Source: Nautilus pompilius | Lineage: Eukaryota; Mollusca; Cephalopoda; Nautilida; Nautilidae | Direction of reading: 5' to 3' | NCBI GenBank assembly: GCA_018389105.1 | Contig: JACATO010000059.1 | Location: 62,001-126,000 of the forward strand | Length of the DNA: 64,000 nucleotides | Shown here: positions 30,001 through 45,000 of the stretch, piece after piece | Layout: the number at the start of each line of letters is the position of its first letter | Position numbering within the stretch: position 1 is the stretch's first letter | Notes under the pieces: model-generated | Told to the model about the DNA's origin: nothing | What the model saw: only the letters and a program-made list of their open reading frames with translations | Databases searched by the model: none | Program-made: the position numbers and the translations under genes

Positions 30001-33000
30001 GAGTTGGGGATCATCAGATATGCTGGACCAGATTCACTTTGGCTGATGCCCCAAATGGGAACCTTGAGGTTTCAGCTTACCAAATCCCCTCCAAGAGGAG
30101 TTACACCTGCATATCCCCACACATTTACAAACACACAAACCATACACCAATATTTACTATTTAATTTTTTTCAAAACCACTTTTCACTATTTGATATTTA
30201 AGTTGGTGTAAAGATTTTAAATTTTAAAAAAAAAAAATATTTTTTGAAAACTAAAGTCCTGGATCTAGCAAAATAAACATTGAACTGTTTCCACCACATC
30301 TGCTTTCTCCTATAATCAATCTCTGTAATTATTTTTATTTCCACAATAAGTTTTAAATTCATGTATTTATATAAATGGGAAAACAATTAAGTTTTGACAA
30401 GAATAAAATGGGTTTCCAGAAGTGATACACAGTCATCTTTAAAAAAGCTGGTAAAAAACATTTAATGAGATGTAACTACTGTAGTCCAAGAACACTAAGA
30501 TTTAAGATTAAATCCAAATAATTTGCCAAAACCTGATAAATAACCGAGTTCATCAAGCCTTCTACAGATATAATGGGAAATATAAAGATGGTGATTCTGC
30601 AGGCAATTTTGCTAATATTAGAAGCAGACAAAAACTTGATATAGATTTAATTCAAAATTGTGATAAAGAGTAAAATAGCTATTGGTGATTCTAAGATAGT
30701 TAAAAATCAAAAAATTTTCAAGATACCTGCTTTATACTAGCTGAAGAGTTAGATAAACCTGAGAAGAATAATTACTCTAGAAGGCAAGTGTTTGTTCATC
30801 CAGCAGATTATATCTGGTTGGCAGATTTGGTTATGCAAAGATTATGAATGTGTTTTAAATGTAATAGATGTATTTGATGCATGGAGTGTTTCTTTTCAAA
30901 AAAATAAACTGGAAAATCTTAAGCATCTAAATATTTAAACAATAGTGCTCCTTTTGATATATAAATTAAAAGTTTAGGTGGAGTAGAAAAAAAATTAGAA
31001 TCATTTTATAAGCATAAATTACTTTTAGTGAGAGTAGTTTTTTTTTGCATATTACTTGCTGAATTATGTTATGGGCATTTCAGTCTTTAAATTCAATATT
31101 TTATCATCTAGTAGATACAACTTGTCAGAGGGAGATGATGCAACTTTAGTGAGGTTAATTATATAGATATAGTTTATCCTGATCTAATTAAATTCATATT
31201 TGTTTTAAATTAAAATACCTATACAATCTTGTAGTTTAAATTCCTTTTTAATTCGATTCTTTAAATTCCTCTACAAGCTTTTTTTTTTTTTGGACTCAAG
31301 ATCGATTGCATATATTTTTACATGCAAGTCCACAAAATCCATGTGTTATTTTCCTGCAGACTCTAATAAGAATGGTGGCTTAATGAGTAATCAAAGGCGC
31401 CAAACAGATCTACTTTTGCATACATGTTTTTTTACACAATGGCATAAAGAATCTGTATCTGAAGATAGTATTATATTGATGTTATGAAGTTAAAATACAA
31501 AAAAAAAAGTGGAAATCCTACATTAAATATTTTGAATAATCTAAAATATTTATTCCAGAGTAAAGAAGTTTGTTAAACTTTATTCTCAAGTACTAGATTT
31601 TCCTTAATAATATCTCTAATGTAGTACTGGGTAATTTTATTAGAGTTGTTCTAGGGTTATCTGATTCATTATAATTTTTTTTGTTAATTCACTTGCCACT
31701 AATTTATCTAATCCTATAAATCTAGAAATCCAGTTTTGATTCAGTTGGTTGCTACTCTGTCATCTTCTCTCTTCTTCAACAGGTTTGATATAATAGAGTC
31801 TTCTTTAGCTAGATCTTTAAAGAGATGTACATTGTAATTAGAAAAATTGGTACCTGGTGTTGCTAAAGTGAACAGGTGTAAACTTTGCATAATAAGATAT
31901 CTTTTTTTTTTTAATGTTTAAAAAATGGGCTTTTAGCAAAAACTTTAAAAATCTGCAAAAGTTACTTTAAATTTTGCTACAAAGTTCTTGCATTTTAATT
32001 TATTATTAGACATTTTAGGCAATCTAGACCAGGTAAAACTGGTGAGTTTTACTGTCTCTCTCTCTGTTTTCTCCTTTTTAGTTTAGCAAATAGTTGAGGT
32101 GTATAAAGATATTTATGTTTTGTTATTTGGGTTCTAATTAGGGTTAAATATTCTAATTAAAAATGTATAATTTAATCTTGTATAATAAGCAAGAGATTTA
32201 CACATTCTCTTGTAATATTTAAATTTGTAATTGTGGGGTACAACTGTTATCATCTTTGTCAAAGATGTACACATTGAGTTGTTTTCAAACTTATTTTTTG
32301 TTTACTGCAACAGGGTAAGTTATACCTTCATCTTTAATCCAGATTCGTAATTTTGGTATTTCATCACCAAAACAAAAGCAAAGATATTTATCTATATTTT
32401 GAGTGTTTGGTAATTCTATAAATGCTGCCGCTGCACTAAGTGGATAATGTTTATCCATTTTTACAGCAAGCTTTATAATCCATTTAGCATAACATACAAA
32501 TCAACACTCTACATCATAAGCTATGTCATTAGTGATCTTTGAATTAAAGTTACTGTCCACATAGACATTCATTAGAGTATGTATTCACTTCTCTTATATT
32601 TTATATAATAATATAAAATGGTAATGCCTTCTTAGACCTTTTCTAATATAGGTCTCATGTTCCAAAAAGACAGTCTTTAAATTTATAACTGATGCTGTGA
32701 TCTCTAATCAAAAATATAACCATCAGGGCAGTGTTTATAACTTTCATATTTATTATATTTTTCTTTTAATATTTAAGCAATTCCATTTTTTCTTCATCTT
32801 AACATTAAATAAAAAAAATTTAATCTTTTTGTCAAAAAAGCCTAACTGGCTGATGAATTGAGTTGACTGCTTAGGAACAGGTGACAAAAATGTCATTACC
32901 TCCATTTATTTAAGCAAAATTGGCTATTGCCAATGCATCTATTTATTATTACCTGTATTTTAAGAACTTTTTTTTGTCAATTTCACCAAGATTAAAAATC

Positions 33001-36000
33001 AAGGTTCAAAAGTGAAGTTAGAACTTTTTCGCCAACAAAATCTTAAATTTGATAAAGTTTTTTTTTTTTTTTAGAAAAATACAAGATTTTAAAAGTGAGA
33101 TCTATTTTTCTTTCTTTGGAAATTAATTTTCTCCTCAAATACAGATATTTGTCGAGTCTATTAAGAGTTTCATCAAATTCATTGTCATGATTAGTGTTAT
33201 TCTACTAAAATAATTCATATGGTAGTTAGTTTTCATTTCAATATCCTTTGGTAAATTCCTCTCAACAAAAAGAAAACGTTGCGGATGCAGGGGGGTGTGG
33301 AGTTAAATAAAGTGAGTAGACAAAGTTTATAGCATAGATTAATTTTAAAGATGTAGATGGAGTTTGGCACAGACAAATCTTATAAACTTAACAGAAAATT
33401 AAACTGGCTTTTATTGTAGTCAGCCTGGCATTTTAAGTCAAGCCTCTAGCATTCTATTTTGTATCAAATAAAGCTTCTTTATACTAAAATTGTATAATGA
33501 ATATTTATACTTGACACCTTAAGACTCTGAAATCAGACTGCACCAAAAATATGTTGTAAGGAAGCTAACTTACTTTATATTCAAATGAAAAAACATTTGC
33601 AGTAGCGCAAACTTTTGCATGCTAGCTTTAGGTTGGTATCTATTATGAATCAGCATCAAGGACACCTATAAATAGTTGATTGTCAAATGTATAATAGATA
33701 TTCCCACCTGGGGATATATTTCCATGTCTGTATAGAGCAAATGTGAACTATAACTGAAAAACTGGCATCTTATTTGGGGCTACCTGACACCTAATGGGTG
33801 TAGTTCTCATTAAAAAGCTAAAAGCAGAAGACTTATAAACCAATAATGTTTGGAGGTGGCAGGGTTGTAGTCACACGAGATTCTCTGTCAGCCATCTTTA
33901 AGATGGACACATTGTTTTTGTCAGGAGACTAGAGGAGTGAGGATCTCTTAATTGAAATGGCTGAAATGTAAATATTAAAGATAGGTGGCATGGAAACCTA
34001 CAGAGCTGAGTCAAGCAATGAGCAAATATCATGAACAAAGTGCAGATATGTTGAAAATGTAAAGGACAGCTACAAGTGATTCTAGCTGAAATGACTTTCA
34101 TTTTGTGTCTGTAAATGTATTTATTAGAAATAGTTATATAGACCAGGCAAATGGAAATGTTTTATAGGGTTTTGGAGCTAAAGTTAGGGATGGGCATCTA
34201 TGTGGAGCACAGACATTAATTAAAACTAATATAGTAACTATTTTTTTTAAATTACACTAGCAGCCAAAATTATGAACTTGCAAACCAATTCATCAAGTAT
34301 AAAAGATAAAGAAAACTTAAACTATCATTAGTTTTTTTTTAAATATGCATGAATTTATTCCTAATAGTCCTGTACTTACACAGATACATAAGCCAATTCA
34401 TCAGTGCATACAATTGCATAAAATATGAGATCTTTTATAGGCAGGTATACAATATAGATGCCAGTTTAGGTGTATAAAACGTCTACTAAAAACCTTAAAT
34501 ACTTCCCCTGTTCTTTGCTATAAATACACCAAAAAAGATGTACAAATATCCACTTTGCAAATTATAGGAACTCAGAAAGTTAAATTAAAAAGAACAAAGA
34601 ACTGCAAGGCAGACAAATTTTTGCTTTATCTTTGTTGTGGTGTACACCATTGTCAACAAGGTAAAGCAGTAGCTTTTCACTTCCAACTGGCAAGGAAAAC
34701 CGTACTAGAGCTCTTCATCTTTTAGGGGAGAGAAAACTCCCATGTCTGTACCAAATGGCCAACTGAGCTTGCTATGCTCAGAGGGTTTTCCAAAGTGAGC
34801 TGCTTCCACAGGCAAAACTGCCAAGAGGGAAAGTGGGGGTGGCTGAGGTAGTCACCCTGAGGCCAAAGCCCTGCAATTGACCGACATATCATGTAATACT
34901 ATATGGGAAGGCCTAACCCCCTCTTCAAGTTTACCCTGGGGTCTCCCACAGGAACTCAGCAGTCTACTACTTCAACTGCTTCATTTACATGGCACGAAAA
35001 CAACAAAATACAGAAGACACTGAAAACATCCAAAAACTTTCAAAATGAGTACCATCGTGTATCCTTGCTATCATCAAAGCGTATGGTGACTATTAGGCAA
35101 GAAGTTTATGTCTCTGCCTGTCTCTTAAAAACAGAATGAGCACACTGCTACAACATTTCTGTTGGGGCTTATGGGAATGTAATAAAAAGGGATTCAGTTG
35201 CCTGGTTAGCTAACAAGCCACTGAGAAGGTCTTCACATAAGTTATCAGTGTCCAAACCAGAATAACTTGTTTCTAAGGTTTCTCCAATCATCTTATCAGT
35301 AATACAATTTATTAATGAACCTACATTACTGCAATATTTCCATGTTACCATCATCAAGTTCATTAATTAGTTGTAAAGTGAAAAAATCTAGGCTAATCCA
35401 CTAATTTCACATTTACACCGCAGTTATCTAGTTAATCTCTAGTCTAAACAATGGAGTCACATCCACAATCCAGATGCATTTATTATTGTGTTTTACCTGA
35501 CCAAAGAACATTAAAATTATCTTTGATTTTTATGTTATTATGAGTGAAAATTCTGCCATTACAACTCTTCACGAGTTTCAGGTGGCTAGTGTGAGTTTAT
35601 ACACCAAACTCATTAATTACTCTCAGCGGTGCACCAGACAAAATAAAGACGAGATTACTACAAAGATTGCTTAGCTTCTACAGATGTCCAAATGAAATCC
35701 AACTAAAAATAGAACGTAACAGCATCCAGCTGGGTTTCATTTGAACTTCTCTCATACGTATCCCCCCTTAAACTAACATTTTTAAAAAAGAAAAAGAAAA
35801 TTCCCCAGAAACCAATATATAAATTAAAAATATGGCACCTTCAAAACCTGAAGTGCCAAAATATATAAAAATAAGATAGATGTTTTCAAAGTCTACCTGA
35901 AAGCTGTAAACAGAACTAATCTGTGCATGGTACAGAATATTCATCCCAATCAACAATAAAATGTTTACTTTGAAGATACAATTATTCACAGTGATTAGCC

Positions 36001-39000
36001 TGAGCAGTTCAACTGGTTTTTGCTGAAAATGTTTCTGCATATAAGGGGAAATTGTACCAAAACAAAACACTGATCTGTACCTTTAGGGGAAGGGCATGCT
36101 ATGGTTCCACACATCGCTTCCTATCCAACTGTAGGTCATGGCAGGCAAAAGCATCAAACAAACACCAGAATTTACTTTGCTCAAGCATTAGAAGCCAACA
36201 GTGCATGCATGAATCAAATAAAAAACTAACTGCTACCCATCTCACACAAACAGCCGCCAATATTGTTTACTTACTTGCGAATCTTTTTCACCATCTCTCC
36301 AAAAGGTTTTTCCCAGCAATACATTTTGATAATCCTTATACTGGAAATAATCTCATTCATGATTTGAATCCGTTTATCCGTGTGAATGGCAGTCTTCAGT
36401 CTGAAGAGCAGGAACAGGAAAAAGAATTAAATAAACGGAGCAAGCTGCCTGGTGTAGTCATTCAATGAGGATGAATCTCAATACAACTTATGCAAGGGAG
36501 ATGATTTAAAAAGCATTACCTCAACTGGGAGAAGTGTGTACCCATCCAGCCTTGCAATGGGATTATGAATATAAGCACCAAAAATCCAGTCAGGGTGGCT
36601 GGTCCTAGTTTGTACCATAAAATAACAAAGGCTGCCAAGGCCTGTAGCGGCCCCACCCACAGATAATGTAGGAAAAGTATACCCTAAAATTGAAAGAGGG
36701 CAATTTTTAATCCACATGTTAGTAACTTTATCATAAAAAAAAAAAGACTATCCACATTGTGAGGTCGAGGTGCCAAGATGAAAAGTCTAAAAGGACTTAG
36801 CAGTCAATTGGGAATGAGTCATCTGATAATTTCCAGCTACTGTCCAACAATCAGACCTCTGCATGTAGTCAGCAGGGGTAGCCCTCAGCAGCAGCAAAGT
36901 CAGTTGCATATGCTGAGAATTCTATTTATCTTCTTGCATTCCCTTGGTTGTTGTCCAAATATGCCAAGAATTGTCCAAGTATGTGGGATCCACCCCACTG
37001 CTAACTAGGCAGATTATCGGTGTCCACATCTAAGCAGCATTGAGACTGAACCTGGAAGAACGTGCACAAAAGTCCCCACCTCACCTGCTCATGCTAACTG
37101 GGATGAGGTTCACCAAACCAGATCAGTCCCCAGTGGAAAGTAAAACTCATCTCTCTGCCAGAGCAGACCGATACTAACAGTACTCAGCCATCCTCCCATG
37201 CACTTTTCAATGTTGCATAAAATGGCTTTTAAAACCTAGGCATTTTTTGTAACCATTTTACTGAAGTGGAAATGGCTAAAACCCAACAAAGCATTATAAC
37301 TATACATTACTTTCCTACTTGTGTCAGTTTTGAGAGTGAAATATCACCTAGTGTTATTTTTCAATTTGTAATAGATTTTTCTACAAGATTAAAGTTAGAA
37401 CTCACCTGGTCAAATCTGTTGACATCATTTGTCATTATGTTGACAACTTGCCCTGTAGTAGTTTCTGCCAATGCAGTGTGACTTAGGTGCAATAACTTAA
37501 AAATAAATATATATATACATACAAAATGGAACACATTAGGGCCAAAATTGTTTCCAATGAAATATCCCATGCATAAATCAGTTTAATAGTGCATGTAACT
37601 ACATTTATAGAACTTAGAAAAGCCATACTAGTAAACAATATTTCTCATTTAAAATAATTCAAGATTTTATTGTCAAGTCCATAATTATGGCTACTAGTGT
37701 ATATGCACACTCGTTTACAAACATATCTTAATTGGAGTTGATAAACTGAACCTAATAATATACTATTATCATTTCAATATTTTTTGTATGTTATAGAAAG
37801 CAGCAGTGGTTTCTGTATTAATACAATACAATTCTAAATATCACAGCAGAGATTCAGTGGTCAAAAAACAAAAACAATTTTAAAAATGTTGAGTATTGTA
37901 AGATGCTACAGTTGGTGAGGATGAGAAATGCCCATCCTTCATCCACTACAATATGATCAGATAAAAAAAGTGCAAGAGCTCACTATCTAAAAGCCAATTA
38001 GTTCTGAGTAGTTTTTCTTTTAAACAATTAAAAAGTTTTAAAATCAATTGCAATCATTAATTTTAATCTTTTTCCAAAGACTGAAATTATACACCAAAAA
38101 AAATGGTGTGCGTATGTGATACTTGGAATAACAATTACAGAAGAGAGTGAGTGCCACTATAATTTATTTTAACAATGTCTGCAGGTTTATGCTTCATGCT
38201 AAACATTACATAGTAGTCAAACAATTAAAAATATTACACTAAATTGTATGTGCTAAAGTAAACTGGCCGTGTGTAAGAGACATTTTCATATCGTTTCTAT
38301 TTTTCATACCTTTCTGTATAGGAGTGAACAGCAAGCAATACGAATTTGCATGCTTATCCGCACAACATGGTAATAGTACGTATGGTGGACAATTGTGACT
38401 AGAAATGTACAGATGCTAACTCCAAAGGCATACAGGTAAGCTTCCTTTGCTAAAACTGTAGATGATGGGGTGAAATAGCTGATCAGTCCTCCTAACAGCA
38501 ATGGCTGAACAACTTTCACGCCTTCCTATAATAATGAAATAAAATAAAAACAAAAGAGGCACAAGCGTAACATGGCAATTTTACAATTTAGTTACTTTTT
38601 AGCTGCCAAAAAATTGCAATCATCCATGAAAATTCATTCTGGTAAATAATGTGAGATTTTCAGAATGTTCTAGTATAGCTGATGACTTCTTGTAGCTCAG
38701 GTCGAATGTTCATGGATGTGATTCTGTTTCACATAGAAGTTTGAATGTTTTAAGTCAAAAACAAAATTGAAAATGAGCTACAAAGCACACATAACATGAT
38801 TTATTCTTTAACCAATCCAAGCAGAATATCTTGTATATTTAAAAGTTGCAAACTTTCTTTTCAAATTATTTTTAGATGAAAACTATCAAATGTATACAGG
38901 CAAAAAGTTACTCCACATTGTAATTTTGTAACATTTCAACACTCCATAGTGGTGTTTGTCTTGCTATCTCAATTACTTTTTCCTAAAGAAAATGAGTGAA

Positions 39001-42000
39001 TCTCAAGAGGATACACAGGGAAACACTGATATAATGACTGAGGCCATACAATTTTTTTTTTTTTTCATTTTAAGAGCAATATCAAAGATATGAGAGAGAG
39101 ACAAAGTTGATTACTAATACTAACTAAAACACTCCAGTCTTATTTGTGATGAAAATATCCTAGGGCTAGAATCCTGCAAAAGTGAAATAGATGCTGTCAA
39201 TCCCCAGTCTATGACCAATTTCTGATGCAGACACTGCTTCACCACAAGCAGTTTTGTAAACCAGTATTCCTTTACATTTCAATCACTCAAGCCATCCTAA
39301 ATTGGGAGTGAAGCTGACTAATTCTTTTGCAATGTTGAAGGCTTTCTCCATTAAGATTTGTCTTAATGCGGAGGCATTCATATCCCTAACTTGCTTAAAC
39401 CATGAAAAGCATATCATCAAGTTGTCCCACTTCAGCCTTTTATTGCATTCATTTCTGAAAGAGCTGGAATGGAGAGGAGTTGGAGACTTTGATGATAGTC
39501 AGTAAATTCAATAGTAGAAATGTGAAAAATCTTAGCAGTTTTGTATTAAGCATAATATTTGTAATGAGAAACAATAACAACAAAACTTCACATTTCTTCT
39601 GTAATAAACAGTTTGGTATTAGCTATTTTCTTCTTTAATGGAGCATATTGTAAATGTTACTGAATGCATTAGTGATGATGTGTAATTGAGATTCAACAAC
39701 AAATCAGACTATAAATTGTGCACTGACAAACCCTTGGCCAAAACATTATCCCAATACTGTATGGTACGAGTTGTTAATGCCACTTCCAGGATCAGATTTG
39801 GAAATTTTAATCCAAATTAAGTATTATTTCCTAAAAGAATTTGTTTGCCAGACCTATTTTTGTCTTTCAAGACATGATGCAGAATACAGCAATGGCCTCA
39901 GGCCATTATATGCTCTTGGAAGTGCAAGATGCACCAACTAAGGTCAGAACCATGTATCTCAGATTTGTTTCCAATCTTTGTATGTGAAATACCTGAAAAT
40001 AATGTGTCAACTTTTGTTAATAAGGGAGCTTCTAGAAATGCTAACACCCCATCCACTGCCAATTAAAAGCATTCCATATGCCCATTTTTAAAAATAGCTT
40101 TCTCATAACTCAAACTAATTAAGATGCAGACTTCATATTTGGGTTTCTAGAATAAATGTTTCTTGCAAAATTTTTAAAATAGCTTCAAAATGGTCTATAT
40201 AAATGATGATGATGATTTCCCTTCTACCTATGGTCACTTGAAGAACTTACCTTTATCATTGGAACTCCATTCACAATTGCTACAGAACCTAAACTTGAAC
40301 ATAGAACTCAGGAGTACCATGAGTAGCTCAGTCTAATAAAAGAGAATTTATTTTTTTCACATGGGAGTTATTGTATGCATTTCTATGTGCTTATATACAT
40401 CAGTTTCTTTTCTACCTCAACAACAGAAGTGGTTGATATCATTGCTTAATTTTAGTCAATGATAAATCAACCACTGCTGTATAGCAGGTTGCTTAAAGTG
40501 CCAGCCTTCTCATGTTATCTTAGTATCAGTATGGCCAAATATAGGTACCTTACTTAAAATCTTTATCAGTGTCTCATGTACATATGGAAGAAAGGGAACT
40601 GCTCAATTTTAACCATCTTAGTTGGAATTTACCTAGTCATTCTTTTTATAGGCAGTTGGAAATATTAAGCAAGTCTTTTTCATCTGTCAGTGGCTGGAAT
40701 CAAGGAGGGTAGCAGGTTCTCTAGATATTATATACATTGTGTGATGCTAGGACATGTCCTTAAATATCACACAGGTCACAATGTTATTGCAGGGTATGAC
40801 AATAGTAGGATGCATTTATTCTCAAATGTTCAGATGAATATGGTGTTTGCTCATCCAGATACAACACAGGTAGTAAGCAAATCTCCAAACAAATCGACCT
40901 GACATGGAATGAGTCAGCACTTTGATCATATCTAGCACCAAAAATTAAAGTCACAAATAAATAAGACCCCTAAAGCAAAATTGTGCCATAATAAGAAATA
41001 CAAGAAGTTGCCTCAAAGCTTCAAATCCCTAAAAATACACCATCAGCAACCAGCTGGAAGGTGCATTTTAAAGCTAACTGGAAGCTAATCATATCTGGCA
41101 TCTCAATATACAGCATCTCCAGCAAATGTCTTATCTTCTCAAAACCATTTCTCAATGGAAATCAGTGTTAACACCAGGCTCATTCAGTCTCCAAAAGGTT
41201 GAGAAAGTGAAGCAATTCAGCCCACACAGCCAAAGTCACTAAAGGCAAACAGGATGAGCAGCAGAGATGGCTACACACACCACAAAAAAAAAAAGAAGAT
41301 GCTATCAGGTAATCAAATACCTCTGGCAAGAAAACTAGGACCCCTTGTCCCACCAGCAGATAAGGTCGGATATTAAAAGATGAAGTGCAATGAACATGTG
41401 CTGCAAAAGACAAGAAAAAAATATTAATAATATTATTAATAATTTTTAAAAATTTAAAAGCAATTTTATTTACAAAAAGCTCACCTCAACAAAGACAATA
41501 AATCCAAGTAGTGCATAATTCTTTCCAAATATTCTGACGATAGCTGGTAGTAAGCTTGGTTTTCCTGATCGTTTTAACTTAATCCCTTTCTGCCACTCAC
41601 TGAAAACATATGGCAAGATTCAGGGAAACATTTTACTATGAAATACATTAAACCAACTATATAAAGGGAAGACAATTCATTTAGAAGAGTGTAGTGCTGA
41701 ATAGTTGCTGAAAGCATTGTGTTCTAGTGCAAAAACAAATATGGCAGCATGAAAAATGCTAAATGCATCAATTGTGGTTTGGGAGTTAAAACTAAAAATG
41801 ACTTAAAAGCTAAAAGATGACAAAGCATGGAACCTAATACCACCACTCATAACACACATGTGAAAAGAAACTAAGGACAACCTTGTTAAACTTAGCGTTG
41901 TAATTTGATGTGTTCAGACAAGAAATTGTTGATGAAATGACTGCTGGAACAGAAATAATTATCCAAAGCCAACAGAGAGGCATGGTCAAACCCCATTTTG

Positions 42001-45000
42001 TCCAGAAGGTATACTTCAGCTGATCATATCTTTTTGTTATTAAAAATGAAAACACTTGAGTCAATGCCTAACTACAGAGTCACACATCAAGTAAACACCA
42101 CCACATCTGATGCTATGGCCAGGTACAGAGTATAATTAATCCTTACATATAGCATAGCATATTGCTGGACACAAAATGTGAGCAACTAAAGCAAGGACAG
42201 AAGATGCCAATTGTGTAAATCCTCTCCATCCCCTAGTTTGTAGACAAGGTACATGATGGCTATCAACATAAGCAGGTAGAACTTAAGAAATTTCCTCCAC
42301 CAGTTTAAAGATATCTTGCCTGAGGAGCTGCCAAAATGTTTTGTAAAGGTCTGCAGGACAGAAAGTCCATCAACACCAGAAAATTTGTTCATTTGCTTCT
42401 ATTAATTTTTATAATTTAAACAGTCTGTCACTGCAGATATTAGAAGGCAGATACAAATTTACAGTGGCTACCATCACACAGGGTTAGGGTTAGAAGTAAA
42501 TAATTGTTGATCTGCCATGAAAGCTGCTTAAGAGACTTCAGTACAGGATACACCATGCAACACTTGTGTACATCTCCGTTACTTTGCCTGAGAGAAGCAA
42601 TTAATTTGCTGTACCACTGTATATGCAAATGAACACAATAACCTTCAAATTTAGAAAGGTGACACTTGAGTACAAAATTCTGAACCACTGTCAGCTTGCA
42701 AATTATGTAAAGTGTTTCTGTAAAGATGTTCACTGTTGAAGACATAACTGCTGCGCCATCTGGATAGATAAAATTTTCGTGATGCATATGTGCTTTTTGC
42801 CTCCATACAACCACCTGGACAAAGTTTTAAAAAAAAAAAATGTTACTTGGAGAAATAAAATGAACCTTCAAAGTTTTATCATTAATTTAGACGCAATCCA
42901 GCCGATCATCACCAGATAAAAACATCAGTCATGTGATTAGCAAAAAGAATCCACCATGACAGTGAGAAATTAAGCTTGCTCAGTTAGTACACAGTCACAG
43001 TCATCTCCATGGATGGCATGCTCTTACCTGTGATAATGAAAGATTAGAAGACAAATTAAATAATTTCTGGCAGAGGCATATAAGTCGGTTTATGCCCTGA
43101 AACTGCATGTCAATATGTGCAGATGACGACTATGATCCAGCAACACGAGGATCATGGATAGCTAACCCTTTCACAAAAAAACTAGCAGTAAAATACCGTC
43201 TACATTAGTAATGTCCCACAAACACCACAAACAATATATTTTCCACTAGTGAGGTGAATGAGCCTAGTCATGCAAGCATCCTTAAAGAATTTCCTAGAAG
43301 AAAGCTATATTAATCTTGACAATGCAAGTTATTTGACTTCAGATAGCAAGCCAAGACAATTGAGTATACAGGAACAAAGTACAAGAATCATTAACAATGA
43401 GATAAATATCAGTCTGTAATAAGTTTAATGCCCCAAATGAACCTGGATTATTTCCATCTAAAGGCTGTCTCAGATGACTGAATGGAACAAAAACGTACCT
43501 CACTACACTGCAAGCAGGACACTTTACATCCAAATGGATAGACAATTTAGACAGCTGTGCAAACTAGGCAGCTCAAATCAAAACAGTCTGAACTGGTCTT
43601 AGTAATGTCAGGGATATTGTCACAATAAGAAGTCATCCCTGGTATATTAGTTTATACAGTAACATCTAATAGGATCATGGTAACCCATATAGTTTCTTTA
43701 GCAATATTTGTCAGAGCAGATTCCACCTGTGCCTTCACACATTGACATGAAATCTTTGTAATGGGACCTGATGAAATTACAAGAACTTTTAAATCATCAA
43801 CTGCTGGCTTAATATGTTCATAATCTGACTGTTAGCTGTAAATAATAATAATATTAGAAATTACTCCCCTTTTTTTTCTACAATATAGATAGGTCTAATT
43901 TCAAGAGATGCATGATCTTTCACCAACAATCTGCTCACAATTGGAAATCTGTACCTATCTTCCTAAAAGATAAGGTCCTCCCATAAAACTCCCTTCACCT
44001 CCTCATCAGCCAGGGTCATATTCCAGATGCCCTTTATTTTCCATACTTTAATGGAAGCCCATATGAAAGCTTGATGGAAAGTAGCCAAAAAAAGGTTTTA
44101 ATAATAGGAAAAAACATTCAAATGCCTCCACACAAACCATTTATTGTTGTGATGAAAACCACCCAAACAAAAGAGAATGTTCCTGGCTGCAATGCAAAAG
44201 ACAAGTGATAATTTTTTTTAAATAAAATGGTAAATGAAAGAAAAAAGCTGTTTAAAACAATTTAGCGGACTGTATAGAATCTGAAGCAAAGTCCCTAATC
44301 ACATGCGTACTAGATTAGTAAATAGTCTGTTTGCTGAAGATGCCAAGACAACAGTCAATTCTAGTAAGACAAACATTAACTATATGAGCTGCATTCATTT
44401 GTCTCGTGCTAATTCTGAAAGGTGTATATTGAACAGTGCACCTTTTTGAAAAAAATAAAAAACTAAGCAAAAGACCAAAAAAGACGACATACCTTTCTAG
44501 CCTTCTTCCCAAATAGCCAGCCTCATCAGCTGGAACCACATTGTACATGTCATCTATTTCAAGATCTCTCTTGTATCCTATTCCCATTAGTGGATTAAGC
44601 CAACTAGAAAAATAAAAAAATTTTTTTTAAGTCTTTCTTTTTCAGCAGAGAAAAATTATGAAACACTGGAATGGATGTAGAGAAATGTCTTTCATCAGGG
44701 TATAAGGTCAGCATGTAATGAGTTGAGAAACACTACAGTAAATTCCTGTTATCTGAAAGTTTTGGCAATTTTATTCAAGATAAATGAAGTTATAGATATC
44801 TGGAGTTTTATATAATGCCACTCAAGCAGGTCACCAGTTTCCAGAACTCCACCTTGTCAGCAGGAGTCCAATGATTGTACCACAAACAAATCCATGCTGC
44901 TGTTTGAAGACTCAAATACCCTTCTATACAGAGAAAATCTTGGTCATTTTTATGGCAAATTGTTCAGCCCTTGACTTGAGGAAAGCATTGGAAATAGAAA

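Noticed and set aside
35768-36070. Hydrophobic 100-codon minus frame, considered as a third variable exon copy
   Set aside because: Weak resemblance only; the acceptor would enter in the wrong phase, the implied length is about 257 bp instead of 250, and the terminal E-x-x-x-A-x-x-R-x-K pattern is absent.
42480-42491. Two TTAGGG-like units (GGGTTAGGGTTAG)
   Set aside because: Only two units; too short to be an interstitial telomere array.
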